From Anaerostipes sp. (GTDB taxonomy: Bacteria > Bacillota > Clostridia > Lachnospirales > Lachnospiraceae), in contig JAQVEG010000017.1 of the NCBI GenBank assembly GCA_028697725.1, forward strand, positions 3,932-47,511: a DNA stretch of 43,580 nucleotides, written 5' to 3'. Of the stretch, positions 1-7,692 are shown one piece after another. Each line of letters opens with the position of its first letter. Within the stretch, counting starts at the first letter, position 1. Made by a program: the position numbers and the translations under genes. The notes below the pieces were generated by a model. The model saw only the letters and a program-made list of their open reading frames with translations. It searched no databases and had not been told where the DNA came from.

Positions 1-94
1 CAGAGTAGTCGATGTATGCTGCTAGTTCTTTAACTGTCATTTCTTCCGCTTTCTTTGTTAATTTCATCATCTTTTTACTAAATAACACGTTCAT
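1..94 (-). CDS. Partial gene running off the left edge, N-terminus only
   Basis: Only the first 31 codons are visible, starting at the ATG at 94-92. The reading frame stays open to the edge. An AGGAGG-type site lies about 27 bases upstream, further than usual, so the start is uncertain; a later in-frame ATG (codon 19, MTVKEL) is also possible, but it has no better site. The visible end, TVKELAAYIDYS, faintly recalls the N-terminus of deoxyribose-phosphate aldolase (DeoC), but this is too short to assign. A promoter-like pair at 134-162 suggests it has its own transcription start. Confidence 0.4.
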   Translation of the reverse strand, partial: MNVLFSKKMMKLTKKAEEMTVKELAAYIDYS

Positions 95-133
95 TATTGT
101 TTGTTTTTGTGTGTTATTTTTCCTCCTAATTAA

Positions 134-162
134 TTTATAACACATTTTCAAACATTTGTAAA
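134..162 (-). promoter_or_regulatory. Candidate sigma-A promoter for the edge gene
   Basis: Read on the minus strand, TTTACA (157-162) and TATAAA (134-139) are separated by 17 bases. The -35 overlaps the last codons of the esterase gene. The predicted transcript would begin near 127 and carry the AGGAGG site almost at its 5' end. Confidence 0.4.
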
Positions 163-1065
163 CACAACTCGCTTTAAAAATTCTCCTATTTCATTCCATG
201 CTGCTCTACTTTCAGGCAGCAAACCAAGTCCCATTTGAAATACGTGAAACATTTCAGGATAAACGCTGCATCGTACTTTTACTCCACTTTTTTTTGCTTT
301 CTTTGCAACTCTTCTTGTATCATCTAACAAAACTTCATTGCCTCCAACCTGAAATAACATGGGTGGAAATCCATAAAAATGTCCAAAAAATGGTGATAGA
401 TATGGATCTTTTCGATCATGTTCTCCCGGGTATGGTGCTTCATAAATCATATTATGTTTTGTACCACCAAACAGAGGATCCTTATCATAATTTAATGTAA
501 GACTCTCCCCACTTAAGGTCAAGTCTGTCCATGGTGACATTAAAATAAAACCACCAGGCAATGGAATCTCGTGGTCTTTTAAATATAACCCCAACCCTAG
601 AGCAAGCCCTCCACCAGCAGAGTCCCCTGCTACAATAATATGCTCTGGCTTTACCTCTTTTTCATTTAATAGCCATTGATAAGCATCCACTGCATCCTCT
701 AGTGCTGCTGGAAATACATGTTCTGGTGCCACTCTATAATCTGGAGTTAAAACACTGCCTCCAAAACAACGCTTAGAATATTGAAGTGCAAACCGTCGAT
801 GGGCATTTCGCAGTCCTCCAATATATCCTCCTCCATGTAGTTGTAATACAACAATGTTGTTTGGTCTAAGCCTCGGTGATAAAAGTTCCATTTTATATTG
901 TTCTCGGTTGATTTCTTCCTTCTTATAGCCTCTTGGACAAATCCACTTTGGTTCCTTCACTTGCTGATACACTTCTCCGGTGTAGAATTTTTCTCCCACA
1001 GAAGTCGAAGCAATGTCTTCAATTAGATTGCTGATTAGTCTCCCTCTTACGCTTCTTTTTTGCAT
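148..1065 (-). CDS. Alpha/beta hydrolase, hormone-sensitive lipase (HSL/family IV) type esterase
   Basis: A 305-residue cytoplasmic esterase with no signal peptide. The oxyanion-hole motif HGGG is at residues 77-80 and the nucleophile motif GDSAGG at 147-152 (Ser149). A late HVF near the C-terminus supplies the probable catalytic His, and the GGNEVLLDD stretch before it the probable acid. This arrangement defines the HSL family, which hydrolyses short-chain acyl esters. The gene lies 15 bases behind the DUF6320 gene and is the last member of an acyltransferase-DUF6320-esterase operon, so its substrate may be the ester made by the first gene. That link is inference; the substrate cannot be read from the sequence. 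Confidence 0.88.
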   Translation of the reverse strand: MQKRSVRGRLISNLIEDIASTSVGEKFYTGEVYQQVKEPKWICPRGYKKEEINREQYKMELLSPRLRPNNIVVLQLHGGGYIGGLRNAHRRFALQYSKRCFGGSVLTPDYRVAPEHVFPAALEDAVDAYQWLLNEKEVKPEHIIVAGDSAGGGLALGLGLYLKDHEIPLPGGFILMSPWTDLTLSGESLTLNYDKDPLFGGTKHNMIYEAPYPGEHDRKDPYLSPFFGHFYGFPPMLFQVGGNEVLLDDTRRVAKKAKKSGVKVRCSVYPEMFHVFQMGLGLLPESRAAWNEIGEFLKRVVFTNV

Positions 1066-1080
1066 ACTATTTCCCTTCTT

Positions 1081-1746
1081 TTATGTGTGGAACCTTCGCA
1101 TCATTTCACTTTTTCCATTTTTAAATATCATGGTTAAAACCAACATCACAACAGAGATTCCCACTGCAATTAGATTTACCACTGGATGATTCCCTTTTCC
1201 CGTAATATATAATAATATGCAAGGAACAAAGGATGCTGTTGTTAAAAGAGCCTGATACATAACATAGCTATACCAGTAGGAATGATTTATAACCATTAAA
1301 ACTCCAATGGCAAAATCTGCCACAATTACCATTCCCGGAACTACATAATTTAATGCCCATCCTTGATTTCCTGTGAATACATCAATGACTACAACTAAAA
1401 TACCTGCCATAATTATTTCCACTACAATTTTAGCTGCCGGATTTCCATGGTGTATAACAGAATAATAGACTGTCAATGCCAAGTATAAAATACTAGCATC
1501 CACAACAACAGCCCACCAAAATCCCTGATAGGTAAGGATATTAATTAAGATAACAAAAACTGCCACAATCCCTGCTACAAAATAAAAGGCGTGTTGAATC
1601 AACGCAGATTTTCTTCGCTTTTCCTCAATGTCTGGATACATCTTCGTTGGAAGTTCTCCTTGATTTTCACCCAATACCCGATTACATAGAGGACACGTCA
1701 CTGTGTCATCTAAAATATTCACTTGACAGTATTCACACTTTTTCAT
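1081..1746 (-). CDS. Zinc-ribbon plus multi-pass membrane protein, DUF6320-like
   Basis: About 221 residues. The start is placed at the ATG at 1746 because a GGAG sits 8 bases before it; an ATG four codons earlier lies directly on that site. The N-terminus holds two CxxC pairs (CEYC and CPLC) typical of a small zinc ribbon. After a charged stretch there are about six hydrophobic segments, consistent with an integral membrane domain. From memory this layout matches the family annotated DUF6320, whose function is unknown. The start overlaps the end of the upstream acyltransferase gene by 14 bases, indicating translational coupling and a likely joint role. Confidence 0.75.
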   Translation of the reverse strand: MKKCEYCQVNILDDTVTCPLCNRVLGENQGELPTKMYPDIEEKRRKSALIQHAFYFVAGIVAVFVILINILTYQGFWWAVVVDASILYLALTVYYSVIHHGNPAAKIVVEIIMAGILVVVIDVFTGNQGWALNYVVPGMVIVADFAIGVLMVINHSYWYSYVMYQALLTTASFVPCILLYITGKGNHPVVNLIAVGISVVMLVLTMIFKNGKSEMMRRFHT

Positions 1747-3016
1747 TGATAACTCCATTACTTTCGATTGATATACGGATTCCCTGCTGACTCAAAGTTC
1801 TAAAAAATGTCTTTTGTAAGTAAGCCTTCTTATAAATACTGGTAAATGTCACAACAACCTCATCTTCATAACTCATTATTGTACATTTTACTTCCTGCTT
1901 TTTAAATACACCCATCATCGCATGAAATCTTTTGATTTCATCTTCATATTCTGGAAGTATATCTACCTTTCCCAGATTGGACAGTGTCATGGTGACCGAC
2001 TTACTAGACTTTTGAAACATAAAGTTTAATACTAAGTTCTTAATAAATAGGGGTAAAATTCTCACCAATGGATTTTGCTCTGCAGAAACATTGTAAGCAA
2101 TTGTTTCTTCTACCCTTTCTCTTGTAATCTTTTCATCCATTTTCCTGCTGACTTCTTTCAGGATTTCTTCAAAGGTATGCCCTTCTTTTTGTGCTAAAAA
2201 ATCTATCATAGTTACCATAAAGAAATTACTTGTTGTACTAGAGTCAAAAAATGCTCTTAAATTCACAGGAAGATTAATACAAATTGGACGTTTTGCCGGT
2301 TGTCCATTTAAATATTCCTCATAAATACTCCAAATCATAACTGCTGTCAAATACTTGGTCATACTGACATTATGCTTTTTACACTGTGCCTTTAAATCTG
2401 TAAGATTGACGTACCCATGAATCACACTGATTGTATCCTGATACAATTTCTGCCCTTTTAGCTGATAAGCTTTCTTTGTACTGTAACGCTTCTTTTTCCG
2501 TTTTTTATAGTTCTTCACATAACTATCTTCTACATCTAGAATGCAATCTCTTTCTGGTCTCCATTTCTGGTGAATGTCTTTTTTCTCTTTTATCAAATCA
2601 AGATACCGATAAGTTAGCTGTTTTAAAAAAGTAACTGCTCCTAATCCGTCTGATAGGGCATGAAATACTTCTAAATTAATGCGACAGTCATAGTAAGATA
2701 CTTGAAATAAAAATTTTTGATTTAGATGAGGATCTATAAATTTACAAGGATATGTTTGCTCTTTTACAATCATGGGTTTATTTTTATTATTCTCAAAATA
2801 AAACCAAAAAAATCCTCTCCTAAGTCTAACTCTATATCCATCAAACCATGGGAGAGTATCTTCTAATGCCTGCTGCAAAAGTTCTGGCTGTATAGCTTGC
2901 TTTAAAGTAACAGAAATACGAAAAGTATGACTGATTTTCTCATTTGCAATCACCGGAAAAAGCTTTGCCGTATTATCTAATCTTCGCCATGAAATTTGTT
3001 CGGTTTTATGGGACAT
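1733..3016 (-). CDS. Condensation-fold acyltransferase (alcohol acetyltransferase-like)
   Basis: A 427-residue soluble protein. The motif HALSDG (HxxxDG) is the catalytic signature of the chloramphenicol-acetyltransferase/condensation superfamily, which also contains alcohol acetyltransferases and phthiocerol-type acyltransferases. The later NLPVNLRAFF segment fits the second half of that fold. These enzymes move an acyl group from CoA or a carrier to an alcohol or amine; the substrate here is unknown. It is the first gene of the three-gene operon, has a GGAGGGGG-type site before the ATG and is preceded by a clear promoter (3073-3101). Confidence 0.78.
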   Translation of the reverse strand: MSHKTEQISWRRLDNTAKLFPVIANEKISHTFRISVTLKQAIQPELLQQALEDTLPWFDGYRVRLRRGFFWFYFENNKNKPMIVKEQTYPCKFIDPHLNQKFLFQVSYYDCRINLEVFHALSDGLGAVTFLKQLTYRYLDLIKEKKDIHQKWRPERDCILDVEDSYVKNYKKRKKKRYSTKKAYQLKGQKLYQDTISVIHGYVNLTDLKAQCKKHNVSMTKYLTAVMIWSIYEEYLNGQPAKRPICINLPVNLRAFFDSSTTSNFFMVTMIDFLAQKEGHTFEEILKEVSRKMDEKITRERVEETIAYNVSAEQNPLVRILPLFIKNLVLNFMFQKSSKSVTMTLSNLGKVDILPEYEDEIKRFHAMMGVFKKQEVKCTIMSYEDEVVVTFTSIYKKAYLQKTFFRTLSQQGIRISIESNGVINEKV

Positions 3017-3072
3017 TTCTTTCTTCCCCCCTCCATGATTTTTACCAATTTTCTTTTTATCTTCTATAGATT

Positions 3073-3101
3073 ATTGTAGCATGTTGCAGGGCAGATGACA
3101 A
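3073..3101 (-). promoter_or_regulatory. Sigma-A promoter of the acyltransferase-DUF6320-esterase operon
   Basis: Minus-strand TTGTCA (3096-3101) and TACAAT (3073-3078) with a 17-base spacer, about 55 bases upstream of the ATG at 3016. It lies just beyond the stop codon of the merR-like gene, so the operon can be transcribed independently of that regulator. Confidence 0.65.
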
Positions 3102-3109
3102 AACTGAAT

Positions 3110-3934
3110 CTATTTTTTCTTTACTGGAATCTGAAGTTCTGTCACAAATTCTGACTGATTATTGGTAAATCCGTAATCAATCAGTGTAATCTCTTTTGAA
3201 AAACCACAAATATCATATCCATTCTTCTTAATATATTTCATCATTTTCTCATACTGTGCCGCAGCACTTTCATGGGAACCTCGAAACCTAAGCACCAAAC
3301 AGGTTTCTTCTGGCAGCATTGCTGTATTTCCTGTATGCTGATCTTCTTTATCAAGAAGTAAAAATATAATATCATAAGCGTTAAATCTTCCTTTTTTTAG
3401 TGTATCCACCTCTAATCCTATTCCAATTTTCCCAAGAAATATAGCCGTATCTTGGTCATTTTCCTCTAACTGGCGAATATATAATTCCAGACTCCCCATT
3501 TCTGGTGTTTCAAAGCTGTGCTTTAAAAGTGCAATCCTCCTTGCTGGAAATTTGCGAAGAAACATAACATCTAAATCAGATGCGACGGCATCCTCAATCT
3601 GAGCAATGCGATTATCTATTTTACGCTGTATTTTTTTCAATTCTTCCTGATGCTCTATAATCTCTTTTCTCTGACGAAAGAGCAGATTCTGAATTGTATC
3701 AATCTGTCGATTCTGTAGAAATGTTTTGATTTGAGCTAATGGTGTATTTAATGCCCGAAGATACCGAATGGTATTAAGTGCCTCGAACTGCTGTGTACTA
3801 TAATAACGATACCCTGTTTTTCCATCTGTATACTCTGGCTTTACCAAGCCCTCTTTATCATAATGACGCAGTGTACTAATACTAATATGAAAAAGCTTTG
3901 CAACCTCTCCAATTGAAAACAAATCACCTTTCAT
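3110..3934 (-). CDS. MerR-family transcriptional regulator with effector-binding domain
   Basis: 274 residues. The N-terminal 70 or so residues carry the MerR winged helix (IGEVAKLFHISISTLRHYDKEGL, then GYRYYS), followed by a helical dimerisation segment around residues 75-115 (QNLLFRQRKEIIEHQEELKKIQ). The C-terminal ~150 residues resemble the GyrI/BmrR type drug-binding domain. Proteins of this build sense hydrophobic drugs and activate efflux genes by untwisting a promoter with an over-long spacer. It is transcribed divergently from a MATE transporter gene, and a matching 19-bp-spacer promoter with a dyad lies between them. A GGAG site precedes the ATG. Confidence 0.88.
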   Translation of the reverse strand: MKGDLFSIGEVAKLFHISISTLRHYDKEGLVKPEYTDGKTGYRYYSTQQFEALNTIRYLRALNTPLAQIKTFLQNRQIDTIQNLLFRQRKEIIEHQEELKKIQRKIDNRIAQIEDAVASDLDVMFLRKFPARRIALLKHSFETPEMGSLELYIRQLEENDQDTAIFLGKIGIGLEVDTLKKGRFNAYDIIFLLLDKEDQHTGNTAMLPEETCLVLRFRGSHESAAAQYEKMMKYIKKNGYDICGFSKEITLIDYGFTNNQSEFVTELQIPVKKK

Positions 3935-3961
3935 CTCTACTCCTCTCTTTTGTTTTTATTC

Positions 3962-3992
3962 TTGACTCTACAATTATTATAGAGTTTATACT
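3962..3992 (+). promoter_or_regulatory. MerR-type operator-promoter of the MATE gene
   Basis: TTGACT (3962-3967) and TATACT (3987-3992) are separated by 19 bases, the long spacer characteristic of MerR-activated promoters. A perfect dyad ACTCTA-N9-TAGAGT (3965-3970 and 3980-3985) lies between and partly over the elements, where MerR proteins bind. It reads toward the MATE gene. The site also lies ~30 bases from the regulator's own start, so autoregulation is possible. Confidence 0.72.
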
Positions 3993-4021
3993 ATTTTTTA
4001 GCAACAGTGAAATACCTGTAC

Positions 4022-4027
4022 TATAAT
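4022..4027 (+). promoter_or_regulatory. Possible second -10 element before the MATE gene
   Basis: A perfect TATAAT sits 30 bases before the ATG, but no convincing -35 lies 16-18 bases upstream. It may give basal expression or be chance in AT-rich DNA. Confidence 0.2.
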
Positions 4028-4057
4028 AGAAATGAACCATACTTGGAGGACATATAG

Positions 4058-5398
4058 ATGAACACATACAATTTAACAAAAGGAAGTATTCTAAAGAATT
4101 TAATCCAATTTTCTCTACCTTATTTGTTGTCATGTTTTTTACAGACATTTTATGGCTTAGCCGATCTTTTTATTACAGGGCGCTTTAATGGTGCTGCAAC
4201 AATCACTGCAGTTTCAGTGGGTAGTCAAGTGACACATATGCTCACTGTTATTATTGTAGGATTGGCCATGGGGGCTACCGTTTCCATCAGCCGGTCTGTG
4301 GGCGAGAAAAAAAAGAATCAGGTTGTAAAGATCATTGGAAATACTGTAATTCTTTTTTCCATTTTTGCAGTTTTACTTACCTTTATTTTAATTTTCAATG
4401 TCAATGGAATTCTAACTCTCTTAAGCGTTCCAAAGACTGCTTTTTTGGAGACAAAAAATTACGTAACCATCTGTTTTATTGGTATTATTTTTATTACTGC
4501 ATACAATGTATTAAGCAGTATATATCGTGGCTTAGGAGATACAAAACATCCCATGTATTTTGTTATGATATCTGGGATTATTAATATTGCTCTCGATTAT
4601 CTTTTTATTGGTCCTATGGGCATGAAAGCTTCTGGTGCAGCCCTTGCCACTGTGATTGCACAGGCGATTAGTGTCATTCTTGCATTACTCTATATGCCTA
4701 AAACCATAAATTTTTCATTTACACCTTCCGCTTTTCGTCTTGACCAGAGAATTATGAAACAAATTCTACGAATCGGTATCCCAATTGGTGCTCAGGATGG
4801 ACTTATTCAAATATCATTTTTGATTATTACCACCATTGCAAATCGTCGTGGTGTTGACATTGCTGCCGCAGTTGGCATTGTAGAAAAAATTATTGGTTTC
4901 CTCTTTTTGGTTCCTTCTGCTATGCTGTCTGCAGTGTCAACTATCTGCGCACAAAACATTGGTGCAAAACAATATGACAGAAGCAGAAAAACTCTCTTTA
5001 CCGCAATGAAAATCAGTGTTGGATTTGGGATTTTATTTACTGTCATATGTCAGTTTTGTGGAAATAGTATTCTGCCTCTGTTTACAAAAAATAACCCCGC
5101 AGTCATCTACTACGGGGTACAATATCTTCAAATCTATGTATTTGATTGTATTTTTGCCGGCATTCACTTCTGTTTCAGTGGTTATTTTTGTGCCTGTGAA
5201 AAGCCTTATATATCCTTTATACACAACATAGCCTCCATTGCACTGATTAGAATTCCAGTGGCATACTTTGGTTCTGTACTCTGGCCTGAAACTATGTATC
5301 CTATGGGACTTGCCTCTCCATTAGGCTCTGCTTTATCAGTGGTCATTTGTATTGTTGCCTACAAAATAATCCATAAAAAAATGAATTCTACAACCTAG
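4058..5398 (+). CDS. MATE-family multidrug efflux transporter
   Basis: 446 residues with about 12 hydrophobic segments in two similar halves, the usual size and topology of the MATE family. Characteristic pieces include SLPYLLSCFLQTFYGLADLF at the N-terminus, SISRSVGEKK after the third helix, the YRGLGDTKHPMY loop in the first half and the GIPIGAQDG segment opening the second half. Such proteins export cationic drugs or metabolites using a Na+ or H+ gradient. The start has GGAGGA 7 bases upstream. It is probably induced by the adjacent MerR regulator. It ends convergently with, and overlaps by 11 bases, the last teichoic acid gene. Confidence 0.9.
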   Translation: MNTYNLTKGSILKNLIQFSLPYLLSCFLQTFYGLADLFITGRFNGAATITAVSVGSQVTHMLTVIIVGLAMGATVSISRSVGEKKKNQVVKIIGNTVILFSIFAVLLTFILIFNVNGILTLLSVPKTAFLETKNYVTICFIGIIFITAYNVLSSIYRGLGDTKHPMYFVMISGIINIALDYLFIGPMGMKASGAALATVIAQAISVILALLYMPKTINFSFTPSAFRLDQRIMKQILRIGIPIGAQDGLIQISFLIITTIANRRGVDIAAAVGIVEKIIGFLFLVPSAMLSAVSTICAQNIGAKQYDRSRKTLFTAMKISVGFGILFTVICQFCGNSILPLFTKNNPAVIYYGVQYLQIYVFDCIFAGIHFCFSGYFCACEKPYISFIHNIASIALIRIPVAYFGSVLWPETMYPMGLASPLGSALSVVICIVAYKIIHKKMNSTT

Positions 5399-6512
5399 CA
5401 TCTACTTCTTTTATCATTTTTACAACCCGTTTTGTACTTTTTCCATCTTCGTACTTGTAAGCAGTATGAAAAAACGGTTCTATTTTTTCAAATTTAAACT
5501 GATTCTCATTTAAAATATCAATAACTTCTTCTGTTGTTCTGGCAACTGGCCCTGGAACATAGGTTTCATAATCCTCATAAAATCCTCTTCCATTCTGGCT
5601 GAATTTTTCTAGGTCATATGCAAAGAATATCATTGGCTTTTTCAAAGCACAGTATTCAAAAACAATGGAAGAATAATCTGTCATTAAAATATCTGATGCA
5701 AATAACAATGTATTTAAATGAGGGTATTTTGAAAAATCATAAACTCTATCCCCATATTCTTTTTTTGAGAAAGTCATTTTATCTGCAATAAAAGGGTGCA
5801 GGCGAAGTCCCAGACAAACAGAGTCGTCTGTCTCTGCAATTAATTTCTTTATATTCAACTTTATTTGGGGCAAATCTACTTGATCATCCCGAAACGTTGG
5901 AGCATACAAAAGAAGCTTCTTGTCTTGAAGCATTGGATATTTTCCATAGAATAAATGAATCTGTCGATTTTGATATTCCTTTTTAAATAAATAATCCGTT
6001 CTTGGAAGACCCAACACCTCTACTTTAGATTCTGGAATCCCAAAACACTGGCTGTAAAGTTTTTTCGTTGCCTCTGAATTTACAACTAACTTTGTAATAT
6101 TCTTATGAGAACGATTCTCAAGTTCCCCTAGCCTCGTTCCCTTATTTACATGCTGTCCAAACTTTTTAATGGTTCCTGTTCCATGCCATAACTGAACCAC
6201 TTTTGTTCCTTTACGAACCTTAAAATACGCCATTGGCAAAAATGCATTATCTAAAAATACATATTCACAACGAGCAAGTTCATAAGACTTTACCAAGAAA
6301 AAATAAGGCATACGCTTCACTGAAGTGTCCTTTCGCTTCAAGGTATAAATCTTACTGGATTCGTATTTTTTCATATAATAACCCACTCGACCAACGTTTC
6401 CTTCTCTGCTTTCATCGTGAGTCATAATCAAAAACACATGATTTTTTTTCATAGGAAGAATTGAAAAAAACTTATAAAAACAAGCAAATATAATATAACC
6501 GATTTCTTTCAT
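5388..6512 (-). CDS. CDP-glycerol glycerophosphotransferase family protein (TagB/TagF-like)
   Basis: 374 residues. It carries the family motifs in order: QLWHGTG, GLPRTDYLF, LYAPTFRDD, LRLHPF and MTDYSSIVFEY, ending with the GPVAR segment. The family transfers glycerol phosphate (or ribitol phosphate) from a CDP-alcohol to a lipid-linked teichoic acid chain at the inner membrane face. The first motif reads WHGTG instead of the usual WHGTP, so specificity may differ. It starts one base after the preceding gene, whose last codons (ATA GGA GGC) double as its ribosome binding site. It is the last gene of the tag operon and runs 11 bases into the convergent MATE gene. Confidence 0.85.
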   Translation of the reverse strand: MKEIGYIIFACFYKFFSILPMKKNHVFLIMTHDESREGNVGRVGYYMKKYESSKIYTLKRKDTSVKRMPYFFLVKSYELARCEYVFLDNAFLPMAYFKVRKGTKVVQLWHGTGTIKKFGQHVNKGTRLGELENRSHKNITKLVVNSEATKKLYSQCFGIPESKVEVLGLPRTDYLFKKEYQNRQIHLFYGKYPMLQDKKLLLYAPTFRDDQVDLPQIKLNIKKLIAETDDSVCLGLRLHPFIADKMTFSKKEYGDRVYDFSKYPHLNTLLFASDILMTDYSSIVFEYCALKKPMIFFAYDLEKFSQNGRGFYEDYETYVPGPVARTTEEVIDILNENQFKFEKIEPFFHTAYKYEDGKSTKRVVKMIKEVDARL

Positions 6513-6513
6513 T

Positions 6514-7692
6514 TTAGCCTCCTATGACTGCGTGGTCAATCACTGCAATCACACGATTTGCAGCCTTTCCATCTTCATGTTTATTATATTTATTAGAAAA
6601 AATCTCATATTTTTCTTTCCACTTAGATGAATCATATCCCCTAATATCACGAATCAACTCATCATTTGTCCTTGATATAGGTCCCGGTGCCTCCTCAAGA
6701 AAATCAAAATAAAATCCTCTAAGATTCTCTCGGTAATATTCTAAATCATATGCAAAAAACAACATTGGTCTTTTTAGGATACTATAATCAAACATTACAG
6801 AAGAATAATCTGTAATCAGCATATCTGACACAAGATAAAGAAGTGCAATATCTCTAGTCTCATCAAACTGGTACACAAAGTCTTTGTATGGACTCCAGTC
6901 AATCTTATCAGATACCAAATAGTGGTACTTTACAATAAATACATACTCATCCTGAAGTTCCTCTTGAAGTTTTTTAAAATCAATCTTTGAAGCAAATTGA
7001 TACCTTCCATTTCCATAGGTTTCGTTATCTCTCCATGTTGGAGCATATAAGATAATCTTCTTATCCATTGGAAGTCCTAATTTTTTCTTTATATGAACAA
7101 TATTCTTTTCACGGTTTCTGCGAATCAATATATCATTTCTTGGATATCCACCTTCCAGTATTGGCTTATCTTCAAACGCAAAACATCTTCTAAAAATATC
7201 TTGGGAATACTTATTCTGTGCTAAGAGATAATCCCATGTTTTTGTATTTTCACGAAATTCATCATGATACTGCTTTATATCCTGATTTCCATCCATATCT
7301 AATAAGTCCATGTCCAATGCCAGCTTTTTAAGAGGCGTTCCATGCCACGTCTGAATATATGTCGTCTCAGGACGCTTGATTAAATACATAGGCTGTCTGC
7401 AGTCAAACACCCACACTTTTGCAACTATCATATAATAGAGATATTTTAATCTGGCACGCTTTACTTTCACGCAATTTCCAGGGAGTTTCACATTGGGATT
7501 TTCAAAAATCCACACACAATGATACTTTTTATCTTTCCCCTGACGAACAAGTTCCTCATAAATATACCTTGGATTCCCACTATAATTTCTGCCCACACTA
7601 CTTTCAAAGAGTATTACATTCTTTCTCACTGGAATCACGTGGGCACCAAGACGATATAAGGTTTTTAGTATATTTGCAATTATATTTTTCAT
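6514..7692 (-). CDS. CDP-glycerol glycerophosphotransferase family protein (TagB/TagF-like)
   Basis: 392 residues with the full motif set: QTWHGTPLKKL, GYPRNDIL, LYAPTWRDN, VKYHY and ITDYSSVMFDY, then RGFYFDF and a GPISRT tail. A short hydrophobic N-terminus fits membrane association. The role is transfer of glycerol phosphate onto a growing teichoic acid. Its ATG overlaps the stop of the upstream GT2-TagF gene in an ATGA, so translation is coupled. It lacks the N-terminal glycosyltransferase of its two large neighbours but its catalytic region is clearly related to theirs. Confidence 0.88.
   Translation of the reverse strand: MKNIIANILKTLYRLGAHVIPVRKNVILFESSVGRNYSGNPRYIYEELVRQGKDKKYHCVWIFENPNVKLPGNCVKVKRARLKYLYYMIVAKVWVFDCRQPMYLIKRPETTYIQTWHGTPLKKLALDMDLLDMDGNQDIKQYHDEFRENTKTWDYLLAQNKYSQDIFRRCFAFEDKPILEGGYPRNDILIRRNREKNIVHIKKKLGLPMDKKIILYAPTWRDNETYGNGRYQFASKIDFKKLQEELQDEYVFIVKYHYLVSDKIDWSPYKDFVYQFDETRDIALLYLVSDMLITDYSSVMFDYSILKRPMLFFAYDLEYYRENLRGFYFDFLEEAPGPISRTNDELIRDIRGYDSSKWKEKYEIFSNKYNKHEDGKAANRVIAVIDHAVIGG

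Noticed and set aside
3924-4148. Minus-strand frame of 74 codons between the MerR and MATE genes
   Set aside because: It covers the divergent promoter and the start of the MATE gene and has no ribosome binding site or family resemblance.
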